A DNA stretch of 42,287 nt from Calditrichota bacterium (GCA_024277055.1 JAJRVZ010000047.1:1-42287), one strand, 5' to 3'. Counted from the first letter of the stretch, positions 18,327 through 28,063 are shown. The notes: a model not told the origin generated them from the letters alone. Program-made: numbers and translations.

Positions 18327-20186
18327 ATGAAAAAAGAACGATCTGCCTGGTGGTGGGTACCCAGCCTGTACTACGCAGAAGGTATTCCTTATATCGTCGT
18401 GATGATGGTATCCGTAATTATGTACAAACGCATGGGTGTTTCGAATTCGGATATAGCCCTTTATACATCCTGGTTGTACCTGCCGTGGGTTATAAAGCCC
18501 CTGTGGAGCCCGGTGGTTGATATTTTTCGCACCAAGCGATGGTGGATTGTTATTACACAGCTGATCGTCGGCGCCGGCCTCGGTGGCGTCGCGTTGACTA
18601 TTCCTCTGCCTGATTTCTTTAAATTTACTTTGGCCTTTTTCTGGTTGCTGGCCTTCAGTTCCGCAACGCACGATATCGCCGCCGACGGATTCTATATGCT
18701 CGGGTTGAATACCCACGCCCAGGCATGGTTTGTAGGCGTTCGCAGTACTTTTTACCGCCTGGCCATGATCACCGGACAGGGTCTGCTTATTATTCTTGCC
18801 GGTTATATTGAAAGCAACAGCGGCCTGCCGACGGTTGAATTTGAAGTGCATGCCGTAAAAGAACCGCTTCAGGTTTCCGCACCGGAGGTAACTTTACTGG
18901 AGCAACAGGAGTTTGAAGGAGATATGTGCGTTGTTCTTGACCCCGGCAATATGCAAATCAGTATTTCACCCCGGAACCAAACCGAAGTGGATTCTGTTCT
19001 TGCGCTGATTCGTGCCAGAAACAGCGAACTGGGTCACCTGCAAATGAAAATGAATTCAGGTCAGAAGAACAGTGGTTTTGAAGAGCAACCGTCCTGGTGG
19101 CAGGAAAAAGTGGTATTACCCCTCGAAAGCTTTCTTAAAGACCATTTCGGTGAGCATCGTGATATGCCGGCGGCCAATCGTGCCGGTAATTTCGGAGTGT
19201 TTGCAGTTCGATTATCTCACCCTCCGGCGACCGGCGATGAAGTGGTCGTGAACCTGGGTCGTGAATACGGAGATAAAAGCATATCTCTTGTTGAAGGGGC
19301 GCGCTTTGTGTTTAATGAAAACAACTGGAACCGGCCTGCATTGGGAATGATCCAGCTGGATCACCGAATGAAATATGCAGCCGATGCGCATTTCCGGGCG
19401 ACCGCCGGTAATATTCCTCTGGCATGGTCAATAACTTTCAGTTCGATTGCGATCCTGTTTGTTCTTTTCTTCGTTTATCACAAATTTATGCTGCCCAGAC
19501 CTGATTCAGACCGGGGAGGCGTAATTGAAAGCGCGGCAGGTTTTTTCAGTGAATATTTCAAAACGTTCGCATCCTTTTTCAGAAAGGAACAGATCGGTAT
19601 CGCCATTGCTTTTCTTTTGCTTTATCGTTTGGGTGAGGCCCAGCTGGTTAAACTTGCATCACCGTTCCTGCTGGATGCGCAGGAGGTCGGCGGTCTTGCA
19701 CTTACAACCGGACAGGTCGGGTTTGTTTACGGTACGGTCGGCATTGTAATGCTCAGCATCGGCGGTTTGCTGGGCGGATTTCTGGCGGCAAGAAACGGAT
19801 TGAAATACTGGCTGTGGTGGATGTGTATCGGTATACAATTGCCGGATGCTGTTTATGTCTATCTTTCCTATGCCCAGCCGGATAATTTTTTCATCATTAA
19901 TCTGATGGTTGGCATCGAACAGTTCGGCTACGGCTTCGGATTTACTGCTTATATGTTGTACATGATCTATATTTCCGAGGGCGAGCATAAAACCGCCCAT
20001 TTTGCCATCACAACCGGCTTTATGGCTTTGGGAATGATGATTCCGGGAATGTTCAGCGGGTGGCTACAGGAGGTAATCGGTTATAAAAGTTTTTTCATCT
20101 GGGTGTTGATCGCAACCCTTCCGGCGTTCATTACGTTAAAGTTCCTGCCCGTTGATGAAAACTTCGGGAAGAAAGTCCGGTCATGA
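18327..20186 (+). CDS. AmpG-like MFS permease with a large periplasmic insertion
   Basis: A 619-residue major-facilitator protein. The N-terminal part resembles the muropeptide permease AmpG (YYAEGIPYIVV; LPWVIKPLWSPVVDIFRTKRWW). Five helices precede residue 158; then about 200 residues of soluble sequence (160-364) lie between helices 5 and 6, a loop that is periplasmic in MFS proteins; the remaining helices follow. The insertion's second half has a beta-sandwich look, with FVFNENNWNRPAL recalling Calx-beta/Ig-like repeats. I chose ATG at 18327, with GTGAGG upstream, over a TTG at 18312. Substrate unknown; context suggests anhydro-muropeptides or amino sugars. Confidence 0.85.
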   Translation: MKKERSAWWWVPSLYYAEGIPYIVVMMVSVIMYKRMGVSNSDIALYTSWLYLPWVIKPLWSPVVDIFRTKRWWIVITQLIVGAGLGGVALTIPLPDFFKFTLAFFWLLAFSSATHDIAADGFYMLGLNTHAQAWFVGVRSTFYRLAMITGQGLLIILAGYIESNSGLPTVEFEVHAVKEPLQVSAPEVTLLEQQEFEGDMCVVLDPGNMQISISPRNQTEVDSVLALIRARNSELGHLQMKMNSGQKNSGFEEQPSWWQEKVVLPLESFLKDHFGEHRDMPAANRAGNFGVFAVRLSHPPATGDEVVVNLGREYGDKSISLVEGARFVFNENNWNRPALGMIQLDHRMKYAADAHFRATAGNIPLAWSITFSSIAILFVLFFVYHKFMLPRPDSDRGGVIESAAGFFSEYFKTFASFFRKEQIGIAIAFLLLYRLGEAQLVKLASPFLLDAQEVGGLALTTGQVGFVYGTVGIVMLSIGGLLGGFLAARNGLKYWLWWMCIGIQLPDAVYVYLSYAQPDNFFIINLMVGIEQFGYGFGFTAYMLYMIYISEGEHKTAHFAITTGFMALGMMIPGMFSGWLQEVIGYKSFFIWVLIATLPAFITLKFLPVDENFGKKVRS

Positions 20187-20287
20187 ATCCAGTACAGGAA
20201 ATCCGGGTGTCCGTGCAGTCCCGACCCTGTGATTCGTCATAATAAAATTTAATTGAATTTTGAAATCTGCGCGGGAAAACGAAAGCA

Positions 20288-20677
20288 TTATTCGTCCGGG
20301 CTGTATTTTATACCAAGCCAGGCCATTGCTTCATTCATATCCCTGAAAATACCCACCGGCACGTTCAATTCGGTCCTGACCCCATACATTCGCGCCAGAC
20401 CGAATCCAAGATCATCGGGTACGACTATAGCCAACCGGTAACCTTCCAGTTTGGGATGTTTTTGCCGGTCCGCGCTGACCAGGTCGTCAATCGCCGCTGT
20501 GGAAAGATTGAAATGCGTAACGGCACGAACGTCGGAAAGCTCCACCATTCCTTTTTCAAATTCCGGATCGGCCATCAGTATATTTTTGTGTTCCAGTAAT
20601 TCTTCATCTGATAACGAATCCCTTGCAACCGTAAGCACAATTTTCCGTTTTTTATCTATACGGTATTCAATCGGCAT
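20288..20677 (-). CDS. SpoIIAA-like (STAS/SEC14-type) small protein
   Basis: A 129-residue soluble protein. The start MPIEYRIDKKRKIVLTVARD, the central VELSDVRAVTHFNLSTAAI and GFGLARMYG followed by IFRDMNEAMAWLG resemble a widespread group of uncharacterised proteins annotated as SpoIIAA-like or STAS/SEC14. No catalytic residues are evident. ATG at 20677; about 33 nt downstream of the saccharopine dehydrogenase-family gene on the same strand, so perhaps co-transcribed. It converges with the permease gene across 101 bases in which I see no terminator. Function unknown. Confidence 0.65.
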   Translation of the reverse strand: MPIEYRIDKKRKIVLTVARDSLSDEELLEHKNILMADPEFEKGMVELSDVRAVTHFNLSTAAIDDLVSADRQKHPKLEGYRLAIVVPDDLGFGLARMYGVRTELNVPVGIFRDMNEAMAWLGIKYSPDE

Positions 20678-20710
20678 TTCACACTATTCTCCGGTCTGAT
20701 CTCCAGAGTA

Positions 20711-22063
20711 TTATTTTTCGATATCGGTTCTGGTTTCTTTAAAGATAATTCCATGTTTTTCGAGTTCCGGAAGAACCCGGGTATAAATCGCCTGATGCGT
20801 AGGGATATGGCAACCGCAAATCGGCAGCTCACCCGTCAGTAAAAGTTTGGTGGCAATGGCAGCGGGAAGCCCGACCGTTTTGGCAATAGCCGTGAATCCT
20901 CCGGGCTTACCATATTCAATCATAGTCGATCTTATTTTTGTTCGCTGTCTTCCGTTGCCGGGATATTTAACCGTAAGTTCATGAACGATGGCCACCATAT
21001 CTTTTTGATTTTCCGTTAGCTGCAATTTCCGGCTGAGAAGATCCGCCAGCACTTCGGCGCTGGTATTGCCGGCCGTTCGAATTTTTTCATCGGAAAACAG
21101 CCCGAGCCACTGCAGTTTTTCCATTATGTTGCCTGTGGGGCTGATATTCAAGAAATTTGCCACGCGCTGCTCCAGGCTGGGGCCGGGATCGTGTAACGGC
21201 AGAAACATCTCCACCAGTTCTCTATAGGTTTTTCTTCTGAGGCCGGAAATTCTGATCGATTCATTCGGCAACCCCAGTCGTACCACCTGCAGCCAGGTTT
21301 CGCTCCAGCCGGGATATCTTAATGTACCGCGAATCATGGTGTGTACCTTTTCAAGCCCGAATAATTTCATGTACAGCATGGAATCCCGGTTGGGATACGC
21401 TTCAAGTGTTCCGATACCCTCCAGCTCTATCCGCCATGTACGCTGAAAAACTTCATGCCACGGAAGAATTTTGATTTTTCCTTTGTACAAATACTGTGCT
21501 CCCGTTTCACCGGCCATTACTACGTTTCTCGGATTCCAGGTGATGGCATATTTCAGGGGATTGTCGATAGAGTCCGGTGCCGGCAGGCCACTGCCATAGG
21601 AGCGAAATGCTTCAATTTCAGCACCTTCTTTTTTGACCTGTTGAATAACAGACATAGCCGACATATGATCGATCCCTGGGTCCAGTCCCATTTCATTTAA
21701 AACGAGGACGCCGTGTCGCTGGGCATCGGCATTGATATCCGCCATACGAATATCCTGATAGGAAGCCGTTATCATGTGCTTGCGCTGTTTTATACAATCA
21801 AGGGCAAGGATATACTGGAAAGTCGGCGGCAAAAAGTTGACCACCACATCCGCTTTGGCGATTTGTGCTTCGCGCATTTCGGTATCATTTACGTCAAACA
21901 TGATTGAACTGCTTCGGGGATGTCGTCCCACCGCCTTTCGGGTAAGTTCTTTGTTCACATCACCAACGGTAATGAACCAATCATATTTTTCGGCTCTTTC
22001 CAGCAAATAATTGATCAAATAGGGTGTGCTTTTCCCTGCACCTAAAACCAGTATGTGTTTCAT
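20711..22063 (-). CDS. Saccharopine dehydrogenase family protein
   Basis: A 450-residue NAD(P)-dependent enzyme. N-terminal Rossmann fold (MKHILVLGAGKSTPYLINYL; DVVVNFLPP; ASYQD), then VLNEMGLDPGIDHMSAM and the C-terminal saccharopine dehydrogenase domain (FRSYGSGLPAPDSIDNPLKY; GTLEAYPNRDS). Members of this architecture (yeast Lys9-like) interconvert saccharopine with glutamate and aminoadipate semialdehyde in lysine degradation or synthesis; others make carboxyspermidine or related amines. The Lys9-like pattern favours lysine metabolism, but substrate specificity is an inference. ATG at 22063 has GAGGA upstream. Confidence 0.88.
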   Translation of the reverse strand: MKHILVLGAGKSTPYLINYLLERAEKYDWFITVGDVNKELTRKAVGRHPRSSSIMFDVNDTEMREAQIAKADVVVNFLPPTFQYILALDCIKQRKHMITASYQDIRMADINADAQRHGVLVLNEMGLDPGIDHMSAMSVIQQVKKEGAEIEAFRSYGSGLPAPDSIDNPLKYAITWNPRNVVMAGETGAQYLYKGKIKILPWHEVFQRTWRIELEGIGTLEAYPNRDSMLYMKLFGLEKVHTMIRGTLRYPGWSETWLQVVRLGLPNESIRISGLRRKTYRELVEMFLPLHDPGPSLEQRVANFLNISPTGNIMEKLQWLGLFSDEKIRTAGNTSAEVLADLLSRKLQLTENQKDMVAIVHELTVKYPGNGRQRTKIRSTMIEYGKPGGFTAIAKTVGLPAAIATKLLLTGELPICGCHIPTHQAIYTRVLPELEKHGIIFKETRTDIEK

Positions 22064-22173
22064 GAAATCCTCAGATGGTTAGATAGATCGATAAGTCCTT
22101 TTGTTGTTGATTTGAAGAGCTTAAAATTAGCAATGATTTTACAAAAAGAAAAGCGGAAAAAAACGGATTCTCA

Positions 22174-22218
22174 TAAAAAAAATAAAAAGCCCTTTCGTTC
22201 TCTTCGCGAAAGGGCTTT
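22174..22218 (-). terminator. Rho-independent terminator of the ygiQ-M16 operon
   Basis: AAAGCCCTTTCG (22186-22197) pairs perfectly with CGAAAGGGCTTT (22207-22218) around a 9-nt loop. On the minus strand it is followed by TTATTTTTTTTATG. It sits 17 nt after the stop of the last M16 gene (22235). Confidence 0.92.
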
Positions 22219-22234
22219 CCGGAATTATAAACCG

Positions 22235-23518
22235 TTACATTAAAAATGCAGCGGTATTTAATTTCGGCGGATTACCGATCAGTACAAATTGCAAATTATG
22301 AATATATTTTTTGCAAACCTTCTGTACCTCTTTAGCGGAAACTTTTCGCAGATTTCCGATGAATTTTTCTGCGGTTTCATAACCGGCTCCGCTTAATTCG
22401 TAACGCGCCAGCAGAGAGGCCTGGGATTGGTTTGTTTCATTACCGAGATAATAGCGGGTAATGAATACCGATATTTTATCCTTGAGTTCTTTTTCGCTGA
22501 TCATTTCATCCTGCAGCCGTTTCAGTTCGGCCTGCATTACCTTAATCGTCGTATCCGGCTCCACTGCCGTTACATAAATATAGCCGTAATTCGAAAATGA
22601 ACCACCGTAACCGCCACTCGGTGCATAGGATAGATTCCGCTTTGTGCGAACTTCTTCAAACAACCGATCCCGTAAAATGGAACCTGCAATGCTCATGGCA
22701 TAGCTTTCCTCACTCCCAAATGCGGGAGCCGGGAAATATCCCTGGATATAGTTCGTCGGCAGTTCCCGTTTCACGATCTTCAGACTCGGTACATCGTGCT
22801 GCACTGCAGGCGGTAATACCGGCCTGTAATTTCCTTTCGGCAATTCACCAAAACTTTTCTCCACCAGTTCCCGTAATTCGGCTACTGTCGTGTTTCCGAC
22901 AACCACCAGCAGCATATCCGAAGCGGTAACCCTTCCCTTCAAATAGGATTTTAATTCCCCGCCCGAAAAACCGGAAACCGATTCCATAGTGCCGGTTACA
23001 TCAATTTCATAGGGATGGTCCAGGTAGAAGGCCTTGCGGATAAGATTTCTGAGATAGGCGTCGGGATTATCTTTGCTCTGCTTGATATTGGCCAGAATCT
23101 GTTCTCTCACCAATTCCACATCATCGCTTTCGAAGGAGGGATTTAACAGTATATCGGAAAAAATATCCCATGATCTTTCGAAATTGTCTTTCACACACAA
23201 CATGGACAAATTAGAATAGTCCATGGTACTGGAAGAACTGATGCGTGTATTCATGCTCTCCAGCGCGGCGTTCATTTTTTCTTTCGGAAAATTGGTTGTA
23301 GCTTTGCGCGCTACCTGCAGCGCAAATCCTTCAATACCGGCCAGCCGGTTATTCAGAACAGTTGTGCCGCCTCTGAAATACATTTGAGCAGCAATAATAT
23401 CCGTTGCGGAATTTTGCTTGAAAATTATTTTCAGCCCGTTCACGTCAAATGACTGCGCCTCACCGGCTGTGGCAGCAACAGAAAAAACGGCAAGTAAAAC
23501 AATTATTATCTTTTTCAT
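22235..23518 (-). CDS. M16 family peptidase-like protein, zinc site lost
   Basis: A 427-residue exported protein (signal peptide 1-21, cleavage near AGEAQS) with M16 folding units. At the position of the HxxEH zinc motif it reads GIEGFALQVA: the two His and the Glu are replaced by Gly64, Gln68 and Leu67. The C-terminal half keeps the substrate-binding pattern R-x4-LSY (TKRNLSYAPSGGYG). Such inactive M16 subunits pair with an active partner, which is encoded 11 nt upstream here. It is the last gene of the operon, followed by a strong terminator. Confidence 0.9.
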   Translation of the reverse strand: MKKIIIVLLAVFSVAATAGEAQSFDVNGLKIIFKQNSATDIIAAQMYFRGGTTVLNNRLAGIEGFALQVARKATTNFPKEKMNAALESMNTRISSSSTMDYSNLSMLCVKDNFERSWDIFSDILLNPSFESDDVELVREQILANIKQSKDNPDAYLRNLIRKAFYLDHPYEIDVTGTMESVSGFSGGELKSYLKGRVTASDMLLVVVGNTTVAELRELVEKSFGELPKGNYRPVLPPAVQHDVPSLKIVKRELPTNYIQGYFPAPAFGSEESYAMSIAGSILRDRLFEEVRTKRNLSYAPSGGYGGSFSNYGYIYVTAVEPDTTIKVMQAELKRLQDEMISEKELKDKISVFITRYYLGNETNQSQASLLARYELSGAGYETAEKFIGNLRKVSAKEVQKVCKKYIHNLQFVLIGNPPKLNTAAFLM

Positions 23519-23529
23519 GATGTGCCCTC

Positions 23530-24870
23530 CTATAGTCCCAGCGTCTGGCGGTCTTTTGGAGACACCAGCACACCGATGACGTGTTTTTTATCTTTTACGT
23601 ATGTGTCAATATACCTTTTGATATCTTTGCGGGTAACTTTATTGAGATTGTCGACATAGTTCAGATAGTAATCCAGACCGGCGACCGCCCACCAGAAACC
23701 AACGGAGTGAACAAACTGCGAAGGACGTTCGCGGCCGTATTTTTCATCAATGGACAAAATGGTTTTGGCATTTTGCAATTGTTCGTCGGTAAAATAATCT
23801 TCGGAGCTCATGGCATCCAGCTCGGCGAAAACGGCTTTTTTACAGCCCTCGAATTTATCGGCGGAAGTTTGAACGGTCAGTGTTATCGGACCGGTATGAT
23901 TCAGCGTGTAATAGCCGAAATTGACAAAATATGCCAGTCCGCTTTCCACCAGGTTTTTGTGAAATTTCGAAGTTTTTTGCCCTAGAATGAAGGAAAGTAC
24001 ATCAGCGGCATAGGTTGCCTGCGGATCTTTACTAACGCTCGGCCCTTGCCACGCTACCTGCATTACTACAGCATTTACGGGTTTTTCAACAATAACAGTT
24101 TCCGTTTTTTGAATCGGAGGATGCTCCGGTATTTTGTATTTTTTAAACGGATCATCACCCCGCTTCCAGGAACTGAATACCTTTTCCGCCAACTGAAAAC
24201 CCTGCTCCGGAGTTATATCACCGGCCAGCAATAATGCGGAATTATTCGGGATATAGTAACGGTCCTGAATGGTCTGCATTTTTTCCGTAGTTGTATTCAG
24301 GATAACTTCACGGTCTCCGATTACATTTTTGCGGCTGAAGTATTTCCACCAAACCTTTTTATCTACCGCCCTGCTGAGATGAAAGAACGGGTTTGATTCA
24401 TTACGGTCATATTCTCCGGTTACAACAGGACGTTCACGCACCAGTTCCTCCTGTTGGAATAATGGACCTGTTATTGCGTCGTACATGAACACCATAGCCG
24501 CTTCCGTGTTTTCCTTGGGAACGGTGAAAAAGTAGTTAACCCGCTCATGACTTGTTGTACCGTTCCAGGAAGCTCCCAACTCACGCAGCCGTTCCATATA
24601 CCGTTCCTGGTTCGGAATCTTTTTGTTTGCCTTGAAAAACATGTGCTCATAAAGATGGGACAGACCATCGAATTCCGGTGACTCGGTATAGGCGCCGTTT
24701 TTTACATCGATTTCCACCGTGACCAGCGGTACCTGGTGGTTTTCGATAACTATTACGTCGAGTCCGTTGTCAAGCGTTTTTCTGAAAATGTTGTATTTTT
24801 GCGCTGAGGCTGAAATGCTGAATAGCGCGATCAACGCAATCAGTACAACTAACCGTGGTTTACCTGTCAT
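23530..24870 (-). CDS. M16 family zinc metallopeptidase, active subunit
   Basis: A 446-residue exported peptidase (signal peptide about 1-23). The inverted zinc motif HLYEH is at 72-76 and a downstream Glu in ERPVVTGEYDRNESNP supplies the third ligand. M16 enzymes enclose and degrade short peptides or signal sequences. With the following inactive subunit it probably forms a periplasmic heterodimer. The ATG at 24870 overlaps the ygiQ stop by four bases (ATGA), and GGGAGGAG precedes it, so all three genes are coupled. Confidence 0.93.
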   Translation of the reverse strand: MTGKPRLVVLIALIALFSISASAQKYNIFRKTLDNGLDVIVIENHQVPLVTVEIDVKNGAYTESPEFDGLSHLYEHMFFKANKKIPNQERYMERLRELGASWNGTTSHERVNYFFTVPKENTEAAMVFMYDAITGPLFQQEELVRERPVVTGEYDRNESNPFFHLSRAVDKKVWWKYFSRKNVIGDREVILNTTTEKMQTIQDRYYIPNNSALLLAGDITPEQGFQLAEKVFSSWKRGDDPFKKYKIPEHPPIQKTETVIVEKPVNAVVMQVAWQGPSVSKDPQATYAADVLSFILGQKTSKFHKNLVESGLAYFVNFGYYTLNHTGPITLTVQTSADKFEGCKKAVFAELDAMSSEDYFTDEQLQNAKTILSIDEKYGRERPSQFVHSVGFWWAVAGLDYYLNYVDNLNKVTRKDIKRYIDTYVKDKKHVIGVLVSPKDRQTLGL

Positions 24871-26744
24871 GACTCCTCCCTTTGTTTAATGTGCGTGTTA
24901 CGTTTCTCATGAATTTTCCTTTTTCCGGAAGTTCTTTTCATTTTACCATAAAGTCGTTCGATTAAATCCTCCCGTCCCATTTGACGCAATTTTTGCTCCA
25001 GCTGTTTACGATTCTCAGATTTATACCAGAAAAAAAATTGTCTTTGGCTTAATTTTTCCGACCGTGTTCGAGCCACCGGTACTTTTTTTAATGAATAAGG
25101 GTGATAGCCGGAATAATAGACCACGGTTGCCACGGTCATCGGCGTCGGAGTAAAATCCTGAATCTGCTCAAGTTTATAGCCCAGCTCTTTGGTTTTTACA
25201 GCCAGGTCGGCCATTTCCCGGTTTCCGCAACCCGGATGACTGGAAATGAAGTACGGAATTATTTGCTGATTCAGTCCATTCTTTTTGCAGAGGGAATCGA
25301 ATTGATCTTTAAACCGGTAGAATGTATCGAATTTCGGCTTGCGCATTTGTTTGAGCACACCCGGATCGGTATGTTCGGGCGCCACTTTCAACCGACCTGA
25401 AACATGGTGTGTAACCAGCTGCTCAATATATTCCGGCTGGTTAAGGGAAATATCGTAGCGGATACCGCTGGATACAATTGCCTTTTTTATCTTCGGATGA
25501 TCATTAACTTTACGGTAAATTTCCAGCATTGCTTCATGCGAAGTATCCAGATTCTGGCAAACGGTCGGGTGGATGCAGGAAGGTGCTACACAGCGTTCAC
25601 AAACGGACAGGTCTTTACCCTGCATTTTATACATATTTCCCGAGGGACCTCCCAGGTCGGAAAGGTAGCCTTTGAAATCGGGCATTCGGGTTATTTTATC
25701 CACTTCTTTCAGAATCGAATCCTGCGAACGGCTGGCGATAAATTTTCCCTGGTGTGCCGAAATAGTGCAAAAACTGCAACCGCCGAAGCAGCCGCGGTGC
25801 ATATTCACTGAAAATTTTATCATTTCAAAGGCGGGAATCGGTCCGCGTTTCTGATAACGGGGATGCGGCAAGCGCGTGTAGGGTAGGTCGAAAGCGGCGT
25901 CTATCTGTTTTTCGGTCATTGGAGGGTACGGCGGGTTGATAACCAGTCGCTGATTGCCAACGGCCTGCACCAGGCGCCTGGCATGGATTTTATTGGACTC
26001 CTGTTCAATATACTTGAAATTGCGCGCAAATTGTTTTTTATCTTTCAAACAGGTTTCATGTGCCGTCAGCTCAAAAGTTTCCCATCGGCGGTTTTTTGGT
26101 AACCCGGATTGTAAATCCTGCAAAAAGGCCGTTTGCGGTATCGTACTGAGTGATCGGAACGGTACACCCTTTTTCATCAGGTGAACGATTTCAAGCAGGG
26201 GCAATTCGCCCATACCATAAACCAGCAAATCGGCGTTGCTGTCGGCAAGAATGGGAGGTTTCAGGCAATCCGACCAGTAATCGTAATGCGTTACCCGGCG
26301 AAGGCTTGCTTCAATCCCGCCAAGTACTATCGGGACATCAGGGTAAAGAGCTTTCAGAATTTGACAATAGACGATTGAAGCATAATCCGGGCGAAATCCG
26401 GCTTTGCCGCCGGGCGTATAGGCATCGTTGGAGCGCAGGCGGCGGTTGGCGGTATAGTGATTAACCATCGAGTCCATGTTTCCGGCGGTTACCCCAAAAA
26501 ACAGTTCCGGTTTTCCCAGTTTTTTAAAGTCACGCAAATCATCGCGCCAGTTCGGCTGGGCAAGGATTGCCACGCGTAAACCTTCTTTTTCCAGCAATCG
26601 TCCAATAACCGCAGAACCAAACGCAGGGTGGTCAACATAAGCATCCCCGCTGACGATGATTACATCAACGCTCTCCCACCCGCGTTTATCCATATCGGAC
26701 CGTGTTACCGGCAACCAGTTTTCTATGGGTATATTGTTTTGCAA
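24867..26744 (-). CDS. ygiQ: YgiQ family radical SAM protein
   Basis: A 625-residue member of the YgiQ family (UPF0313): an N-terminal domain with VSGDAYVDHPAFGSAVIGRLLE and FFGVTAGNMDSMVNHYTANRRLRSNDAYTPGG, then the radical SAM core with Cys triplet CFGGCSFC at about 319-326, and a C-terminal part with IPYFISSHPGC and YYSGYHPYS. The biochemical role of the family is not established. The start appears to be a TTG at 26744: the frame upstream has no ATG or GTG before a TAA, and the ribosome-binding site is weak, so the first residues are uncertain. Confidence 0.93.
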   Translation of the reverse strand: MQNNIPIENWLPVTRSDMDKRGWESVDVIIVSGDAYVDHPAFGSAVIGRLLEKEGLRVAILAQPNWRDDLRDFKKLGKPELFFGVTAGNMDSMVNHYTANRRLRSNDAYTPGGKAGFRPDYASIVYCQILKALYPDVPIVLGGIEASLRRVTHYDYWSDCLKPPILADSNADLLVYGMGELPLLEIVHLMKKGVPFRSLSTIPQTAFLQDLQSGLPKNRRWETFELTAHETCLKDKKQFARNFKYIEQESNKIHARRLVQAVGNQRLVINPPYPPMTEKQIDAAFDLPYTRLPHPRYQKRGPIPAFEMIKFSVNMHRGCFGGCSFCTISAHQGKFIASRSQDSILKEVDKITRMPDFKGYLSDLGGPSGNMYKMQGKDLSVCERCVAPSCIHPTVCQNLDTSHEAMLEIYRKVNDHPKIKKAIVSSGIRYDISLNQPEYIEQLVTHHVSGRLKVAPEHTDPGVLKQMRKPKFDTFYRFKDQFDSLCKKNGLNQQIIPYFISSHPGCGNREMADLAVKTKELGYKLEQIQDFTPTPMTVATVVYYSGYHPYSLKKVPVARTRSEKLSQRQFFFWYKSENRKQLEQKLRQMGREDLIERLYGKMKRTSGKRKIHEKRNTHIKQREES

Positions 26745-27019
26745 CGGTGCTTTCGTTTTTGTGGCATCTGAAACCGCAATTACAACTGCGCCCGTGTTAA
26801 CTTAATTTCAGGCGATCTATAATAATTTGCGGATTTTTTTTTAAAGGAACAATCGTAATACGAACCAATCACCGTCAGGTTTCAGTAAACAAGCGTAAAG
26901 TTCAGAATTTTTTAAGTTTCAAAAGTGCTTTTCTGAAAACATAACTTTTTCAGACCAAGTTTAGGATTTGAAGATTTTAATTTGTATACTTAACGCTTTA
27001 TTAATTAACGGAGAAAGAA

Positions 27020-28033
27020 ATGAAGTATTTAATTTCTGCGATGGCTTTCCTGCTGTTGTTGGCAGCTTGTGACAGCGGCAAGCAGACTGCGCAACTGGAA
27101 AAGGAATCTTCCGCATATAAGCTGGCTCAGGATTTGTCTGCAAAACTGGCGGATATCGATCCGGATAAAGGTAAAACCATCGTTACAACCAATGACTTCG
27201 TCGTTTCAACCAATGATGTGGTTCTCGAAATTGACACCAAATACAAACGCCAAATTCCGAGATTCATTTCACTGGACGAAGCCAGGTTGCGGCGGGTATT
27301 CGGTCAGATAGCCGAAAATATTGCCATTAACCGCTTGCTGCTCGGTGAGGCCGCCGCCAAAGGGGTTACCCTTTCCGAGGCAAAAATAGACAGTTTTTTG
27401 ACGCAAGAATATGAGCGTGCCGGCGGTGAAGAAAAATACAAAGAAATGCTGGCCGCCAGCAACGTATCCATGGATATTGTCAGAAAAGATGTCCATGACG
27501 GAATGTTGATAAAAAAGTTTGTCGATTCACAGATTGTAGAGAAGGCAACGGTCAGCGAAGAAGATATTAAAAAGGCTTACAATGAGGACAAAACTGCATC
27601 TGTACGACATATTCTCATGATGACCACCGGTAAAAGCGATGAAGAGAAAGCCCTGATCCGTGAAAAAATGCAGGGTGTACTTGATCGCGCCCGCAAAGGT
27701 GAGGATTTTGCCAAATTAGCCAAAGAATTCAGTGAAGACCCCGGTTCCAAAAACAAAGGCGGACTTTATGAAAATTTTCCCCGTGGCCAGATGGTAAAAC
27801 CCTTTGAAGATGCCGCGTTCAATATTCCCGTCGGCGAACTCAGCGATATTGTCGAAACACAGTACGGTTATCATATTCTGAAAATTGAGGGACGGCAGAA
27901 GGAAACCCGCCCCTTTGCAGAGGTTCATGATGAAATCGAAAAAAAGTTGCTGAGTACCCGTTACAATGAAGCCTACAAAGATTTTATCAGCAAACTGAAA
28001 GATGCAAACGGTTTTAAAAATGATTTTCTATAA
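27020..28033 (+). CDS. Parvulin-type peptidyl-prolyl isomerase lipoprotein (PpiC/PrsA-like)
   Basis: A 337-residue lipoprotein: signal with lipobox LLAAC (Cys17), a helical SurA/PrsA-like chaperone region (about 60-190), then a parvulin domain (about 195-290): ASVRHILMM, AKLAKEFSEDPGSKNKGG, AFNIPVGELSDIVETQYGYHILKI. It would assist folding of exported or outer-membrane proteins. The ATG is preceded by GGAGAAAG. TATACT at 26985-26990 could be a -10 box but has no good -35. The 275-base divergent gap to ygiQ shows nothing else definite. Confidence 0.93.
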   Translation: MKYLISAMAFLLLLAACDSGKQTAQLEKESSAYKLAQDLSAKLADIDPDKGKTIVTTNDFVVSTNDVVLEIDTKYKRQIPRFISLDEARLRRVFGQIAENIAINRLLLGEAAAKGVTLSEAKIDSFLTQEYERAGGEEKYKEMLAASNVSMDIVRKDVHDGMLIKKFVDSQIVEKATVSEEDIKKAYNEDKTASVRHILMMTTGKSDEEKALIREKMQGVLDRARKGEDFAKLAKEFSEDPGSKNKGGLYENFPRGQMVKPFEDAAFNIPVGELSDIVETQYGYHILKIEGRQKETRPFAEVHDEIEKKLLSTRYNEAYKDFISKLKDANGFKNDFL

Positions 28034-28063
28034 TAAAACGGTTTGATTAACGGTGACTTTTCT

